A stretch of DNA of 8,099 bases, taken from NCBI GenBank assembly GCA_027297485.1, contig JAPUHZ010000454.1:1-8099 (forward strand), given 5' to 3'. The translations under genes and the position numbers were made by a program. Source of the DNA: Deltaproteobacteria bacterium (GTDB lineage Bacteria > Desulfobacterota_B > Binatia > UBA9968). Numbering within the stretch: the first letter of the stretch is position 1; the number at the start of each line of letters is the position of its first letter. Under the pieces are notes generated by a model. That model saw nothing but the letters and a program-made list of their open reading frames with translations. It had not been told where the DNA came from and did not search any database. Shown here piece after piece: positions 6,296 to 8,099 of the stretch.

Positions 6296-7135
6296 ATGGG
6301 CGCAATAACACACATGGCGATGTGTACGAGAAACAACCGTCGGCTGGCAAGATTCTACCGCCTTGTGTTTGGCTGGGAAGAAGTCTGGAACCCGGTGCAA
6401 AATACTCCGGTTCCATTCTATATTGGCGATGGCTACTTTAACCTAAACTGCCTTCAAATACGCGAAGGTTTGACGAACGAAAAACAGGAACCAGGTGTCG
6501 GCCAGAGTCGAGGCGCAGCCATGGTTGTCAATGGTCGAGTCGTCCTTCCCGAAGTAGGAATCAACCATATCGGTTTCTACGTCGACAATCTTGCTGAAGC
6601 TAATCGGCGGCTAGCAAGCTTAACACCGGCCATTACTCCCGTAGCGAGCCCAGACGACGGGCGTTACGAAGATCAACGCTTTCTGGATCCAGAAGGCAAC
6701 GATATAGAACTCAGTCAACGAAACTGGGATCCAGGTACTGATAAACAATATTCATCGGCTCGCCATGTTGCGATCAAAGCGGAGGATCCTGACCGCTTGG
6801 CCGATTTTTATAAATTCGCATTGGACATGAAAAGAATTGGCCAGATGGACTCGGGAACGGGCACGAGAGCGGTGTATCTATCGGACGGAACCATCAATCT
6901 GGCTCTGGTTAAGAATCCTCCAATAACAAAGCGAGGCGTGCAGCTCCTGGGCCTGCACGTTCCTAGTATCAAAGGGATAGAAGAACGTTTGAAGCAATCG
7001 GCTGAATTTCTGTATCCGGGCGAACCTCCAGTCGAGCTGCGTCGAAGACCGCCGGGTAGTCCGTACAAAGAATTCTACCTCCACGATCCCGATGGTAACC
7101 AGATTGATCTTTCCGAAGAGGGTTGGGAGGTTTAG
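6296..7135 (+). CDS. Two-domain VOC-family protein (extradiol dioxygenase-like)
   Basis: A 279-residue cytoplasmic protein made of two VOC (glyoxalase/extradiol dioxygenase fold) domains, about 1-145 and 153-279. Each keeps a possible two-His-one-carboxylate metal set: His6, His91 and Glu138 (DPEGNDIE) in the first, His157, His221 and Asp271 (DPDGNQID) in the second. The spacing in the second domain, 64 then 50 residues, equals that of the iron ligands in biphenyl extradiol dioxygenase BphC as I remember them (146, 210, 260), and Tyr261 falls where its active-site tyrosine is. The acid is Asp rather than Glu, and positions matching the two extra catalytic histidines hold Lys206 and Pro252. 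Ring cleavage is therefore possible but not assured; an isomerase, lyase or other VOC reaction is an alternative. ATG 6296 has AAGAGGAG seven bases upstream. It is the last intact gene of the cluster. Confidence 0.88.
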   Translation: MGAITHMAMCTRNNRRLARFYRLVFGWEEVWNPVQNTPVPFYIGDGYFNLNCLQIREGLTNEKQEPGVGQSRGAAMVVNGRVVLPEVGINHIGFYVDNLAEANRRLASLTPAITPVASPDDGRYEDQRFLDPEGNDIELSQRNWDPGTDKQYSSARHVAIKAEDPDRLADFYKFALDMKRIGQMDSGTGTRAVYLSDGTINLALVKNPPITKRGVQLLGLHVPSIKGIEERLKQSAEFLYPGEPPVELRRRPPGSPYKEFYLHDPDGNQIDLSEEGWEV

Positions 7136-7144
7136 GCATTTCCG

Positions 7145-7182
7145 GTCGCACCTGACGTCCGGAAGAAGCGGTCACCTGCGAC
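7145..7182 (+). other. Hairpin ten bases after the VOC stop codon
   Basis: GTCGCA (7145-7150) pairs with TGCGAC (7177-7182), and inside it TGAC (7153-7156) pairs with GTCA (7171-7174). The two stems are separated by a symmetric CC/CC internal loop and close a 14-base loop. A G-U pair can extend the base. There is no T-tract after it, so it is more likely a 3' stability element or a Rho-dependent end than an intrinsic terminator. Confidence 0.45.
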
Positions 7183-7452
7183 TCATCGCACAGAGGCTTG
7201 CTTTCGAGCCGACATCGTGTTGACCTGATTATCCGTTAAGGGATACTGTCTAACTCATAAGAGGAACTGCTGCTCCATTCTCCCTTTGAAGTCGGGTTGA
7301 CATATACCCCGGGGGGGGGATTTTGACTTCTCTATTCTTACCTCAAGAGTCATTTCTATCATTTGCTCGGAGCTCTTATTTTGTCTGTGCCCGGTAGTGT
7401 GTGGGACTATGGCAGTGCCAGTTCCGTGCCGGTTAAACTCACTTAATCATAG

Positions 7453-7494
7453 GAATTCGCTTTTGGGGTTCAGCCATCGGGGCCCCAAGAATTC
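7453..7494. repeat. Imperfect inverted repeat, 12 pairs
   Basis: GAATTC-gctt-TTGGGG (7453-7468) pairs with CCCCAAGAATTC (7483-7494), leaving a four-base bulge on the left arm and a 14-base loop. It has no adjoining T-tract on either strand. It could be a remnant of a mobile or REP-like element, or chance in decayed sequence. Confidence 0.35.
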
Positions 7495-7593
7495 TGCCAG
7501 CGACCGCGCGCCAACCCCCCTTTGGGAGTCCTAAGCAGCTAGCGGGGGCAGCGGACTCGCCATGGATCTGTATTTCGCCGCAGACAGTATCCG

Positions 7594-7608
7594 ATAACAG
7601 GGTGTTAT
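7594..7608. repeat. Short perfect inverted repeat ATAACA-GGG-TGTTAT
   Basis: Six-base arms around three G residues. It lies across the end of the amidohydrolase-like fragment and touches a copy of TTGACATA on the minus strand (7613-7606), the same half-site found in the palindrome at 57-73. It could be a binding site or a chance event. Confidence 0.25.
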
Positions 7609-7700
7609 GTCAACTGCGCCTTGGACATGCTGCTTGTAAAGGCTTCCTTGCCAAGCTGACCATACGAATCACAGCTAATCAAAACATACTTGATTTCCAT
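7605..7700 (-). pseudogene. N-terminal fragment resembling an amidohydrolase (PF04909-like)
   Basis: From ATG at 7700 a frame of 31 residues runs to TAA. It begins KYVLISCDSYGQLG and continues to TSSMSKAQ. Members of the metal-dependent amidohydrolase family that I recall often open with a strand ending in S-x-D-x-H, followed by a helix with R/S-MSKxKW. Here the metal-binding histidine position is Tyr. AGGAAG lies seven bases upstream, so the start region looks genuine. The match stops at MSKAQ; one base further a second open frame (7603 down to 7439, 54 codons) could be its shifted continuation, since it holds IHGESAAPASC, but that likeness is weak. The parent family is about 300-400 residues, so this can only be a remnant. 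The orientation matches the right-edge gene. Confidence 0.42.
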
Positions 7701-7792
7701 CCCCATCTTCCTTTAATTCTTTTTTCCTAGTTGCTGTTAGGCACGATCTGTGAAGGCTCCGGAACTTTTAAGCGGGGAGTAAGGAAACGGAA

Positions 7793-7804
7793 AGGATTAA
7801 TCCT
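7793..7804. repeat. Perfect 12-base palindrome AGGATTAATCCT
   Basis: A self-complementary 12-mer with no spacer, in non-coding sequence. There is no promoter-like context around it. It may be a protein-binding site or chance. Confidence 0.2.
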
Positions 7805-7840
7805 GACGGAGTGTGCATTCCTTCCTGCGTAGGGACGGCA

Positions 7841-7960
7841 TCAGTCAAAAGCTCCTTCGCCTGAAGCTACTATGGCTGCTTCCAACCGTTGTATTTGGTT
7901 CTTTTCTCGCTCAGTCACGGGTTCAGACTTTGATATCTCGACAGTTCTAAAACGTAGCAT
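7841..7960 (-). CDS. Doubtful small open frame, 39 residues
   Basis: An ATG-to-TGA frame on the minus strand, 24 bases after the stop of the right-edge gene and in the same frame as it. The product would start MLRFRTVEISK and contain a charged, helix-like part (TEREKNQIQRLEAA). No ribosome site is seen before the ATG, and I do not recognise the sequence. The frame stays open back to the preceding TAG. It may be a chance frame, a gene remnant, or a former C-terminal extension. Confidence 0.15.
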   Translation of the reverse strand: MLRFRTVEISKSEPVTEREKNQIQRLEAAIVASGEGAFD

Positions 7961-7984
7961 GAGGGATAGGATAAAGCCGAGCAG

Positions 7985-8099
7985 CTATTCCTTCCACAGG
8001 TGCATGAATTTTGCGGACACCACGCGCTCATATGGAATCGGTCCGGTTAGCAGTCCGACATCCTGCGCGAATTGGTTCAATCGGACGACGGCCGCCTCC
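7985..8099 (-). CDS. C-terminal end of an NMT1/SsuA-like ABC transporter binding protein (partial)
   Basis: Reading leftward from the window edge, 37 codons run open to TAG at 7987-7985. The protein ends with RLNQFAQDVGLLTGPIPYER and then VVSAKFMHLWKE. A helix with FAxxxGLL, then a G-x-(V/I)-PYE/D-x-VV segment and a final FxxLW, is what I recall from the C-termini of NMT1/THI5- and SsuA-like substrate-binding proteins, which feed organic compounds to ABC transporters. The rest, including any signal peptide, lies outside the window. It converges on the main cluster and is separated from it by decayed sequence. Confidence 0.55.
   Translation of the reverse strand, partial: EAAVVRLNQFAQDVGLLTGPIPYERVVSAKFMHLWKE

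Larger units (their letters stand above)
7136..7984. other. Gene-poor convergent region with decayed sequence
   Basis: About 850 bases between the VOC gene and the minus-strand gene at the right edge. No frame on either strand holds a convincing complete gene. Contents are a hairpin just after the VOC gene (7145-7182), a C4G9 run (7307-7319), a long imperfect hairpin (7453-7494), short palindromes at 7594-7608 and 7793-7804, an amidohydrolase-like fragment on the minus strand (7605-7700) and a doubtful small open frame (7841-7960). No canonical stem-plus-U-tract terminator was found for either converging gene. The region looks like the remains of genes once belonging to the minus-strand cluster. 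Confidence 0.55.

Noticed and set aside
7140..7164. Alternative hairpin TTCCGG/CCGGAA after the VOC gene as an intrinsic terminator
   Set aside because: Large 13-base loop, no U-tract, and it competes with the better-supported fold at 7145-7182.
6808..7175. Several minus-strand frames opposite the two-domain VOC gene
   Set aside because: Shadows of a clearly coding strand; no ribosome sites or known motifs.
7212..7535. Plus-strand open frame of about 77 codons through the C4G9 run
   Set aside because: No suitable start near its beginning, residue content looks random, and it runs opposite a possible amidohydrolase remnant.

Overview
The window (about 8.1 kb, mid-range GC) is a run of plus-strand catabolic genes with a gene-poor, decayed stretch on the right. 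Nothing here fixes the species. The mix of a Rieske oxygenase, orphan Bug/TctC binding proteins, an M20 hydrolase, a DapA-type aldolase, VOC proteins and NMT1/amidohydrolase remnants is typical of soil or sediment Gram-negative bacteria. Examples are Burkholderiales-like proteobacteria and uncultured Desulfobacterota, Binatota or Tectomicrobia-type lineages. Strong AGGAGG-type ribosome sites and Sec signal peptides on both binding proteins fit a Gram-negative host. The assignment is an inference.

Layout. Bases 1-74 are AT-rich and look like a divergent control region. A ribosome-binding site on the minus strand points at a gene starting just left of the window. A 17-base near-perfect palindrome (57-73) carries a TTGACA box on each strand, and each box has a TATTTT box 17 bases away in its own direction. 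Right after it lies a VOC (glyoxalase/dioxygenase fold) gene lacking its 5' half and frameshifted (about 75-354). The intact genes follow in one orientation: a DapA-family aldolase/lyase (366-1256), a Rieske oxygenase alpha subunit of the phthalate 4,5-dioxygenase type (1302-2558), a Bug/TctC periplasmic binding protein overlapping it by 8 bases (2551-3585), an M20-family hydrolase-like protein with unusual active-site positions (3675-4931), a second Bug/TctC protein (5136-6221) behind a repeat-rich leader, and a two-domain VOC protein (6296-7135).

From 7136 to 7984 there is no convincing intact gene. There are two sizeable hairpins, some short palindromes, and on the minus strand a short open segment that resembles the N-terminus of an amidohydrolase with a histidine replaced by tyrosine. 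At the right edge (7985-8099, minus) is the C-terminal end of what looks like an NMT1/SsuA-like ABC-transporter binding protein, converging on the main cluster.

How the genes may work together (inference): the Bug proteins capture a carboxylated, perhaps aromatic, compound in the periplasm. The Rieske oxygenase hydroxylates or demethylates it, the VOC protein may act on a product, the DapA-type enzyme cleaves or forms a 2-oxo acid, and the M20 protein may hydrolyse an amide or ester. No reductase or ferredoxin for the Rieske protein and no TctA/TctB membrane subunits are visible, so these must come from elsewhere if the system works. I see no defence system, CRISPR array, RNA gene or insertion sequence. 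The least ordinary items are the symmetric divergent promoter, the M20 protein's missing residues, and the broken genes at both ends.
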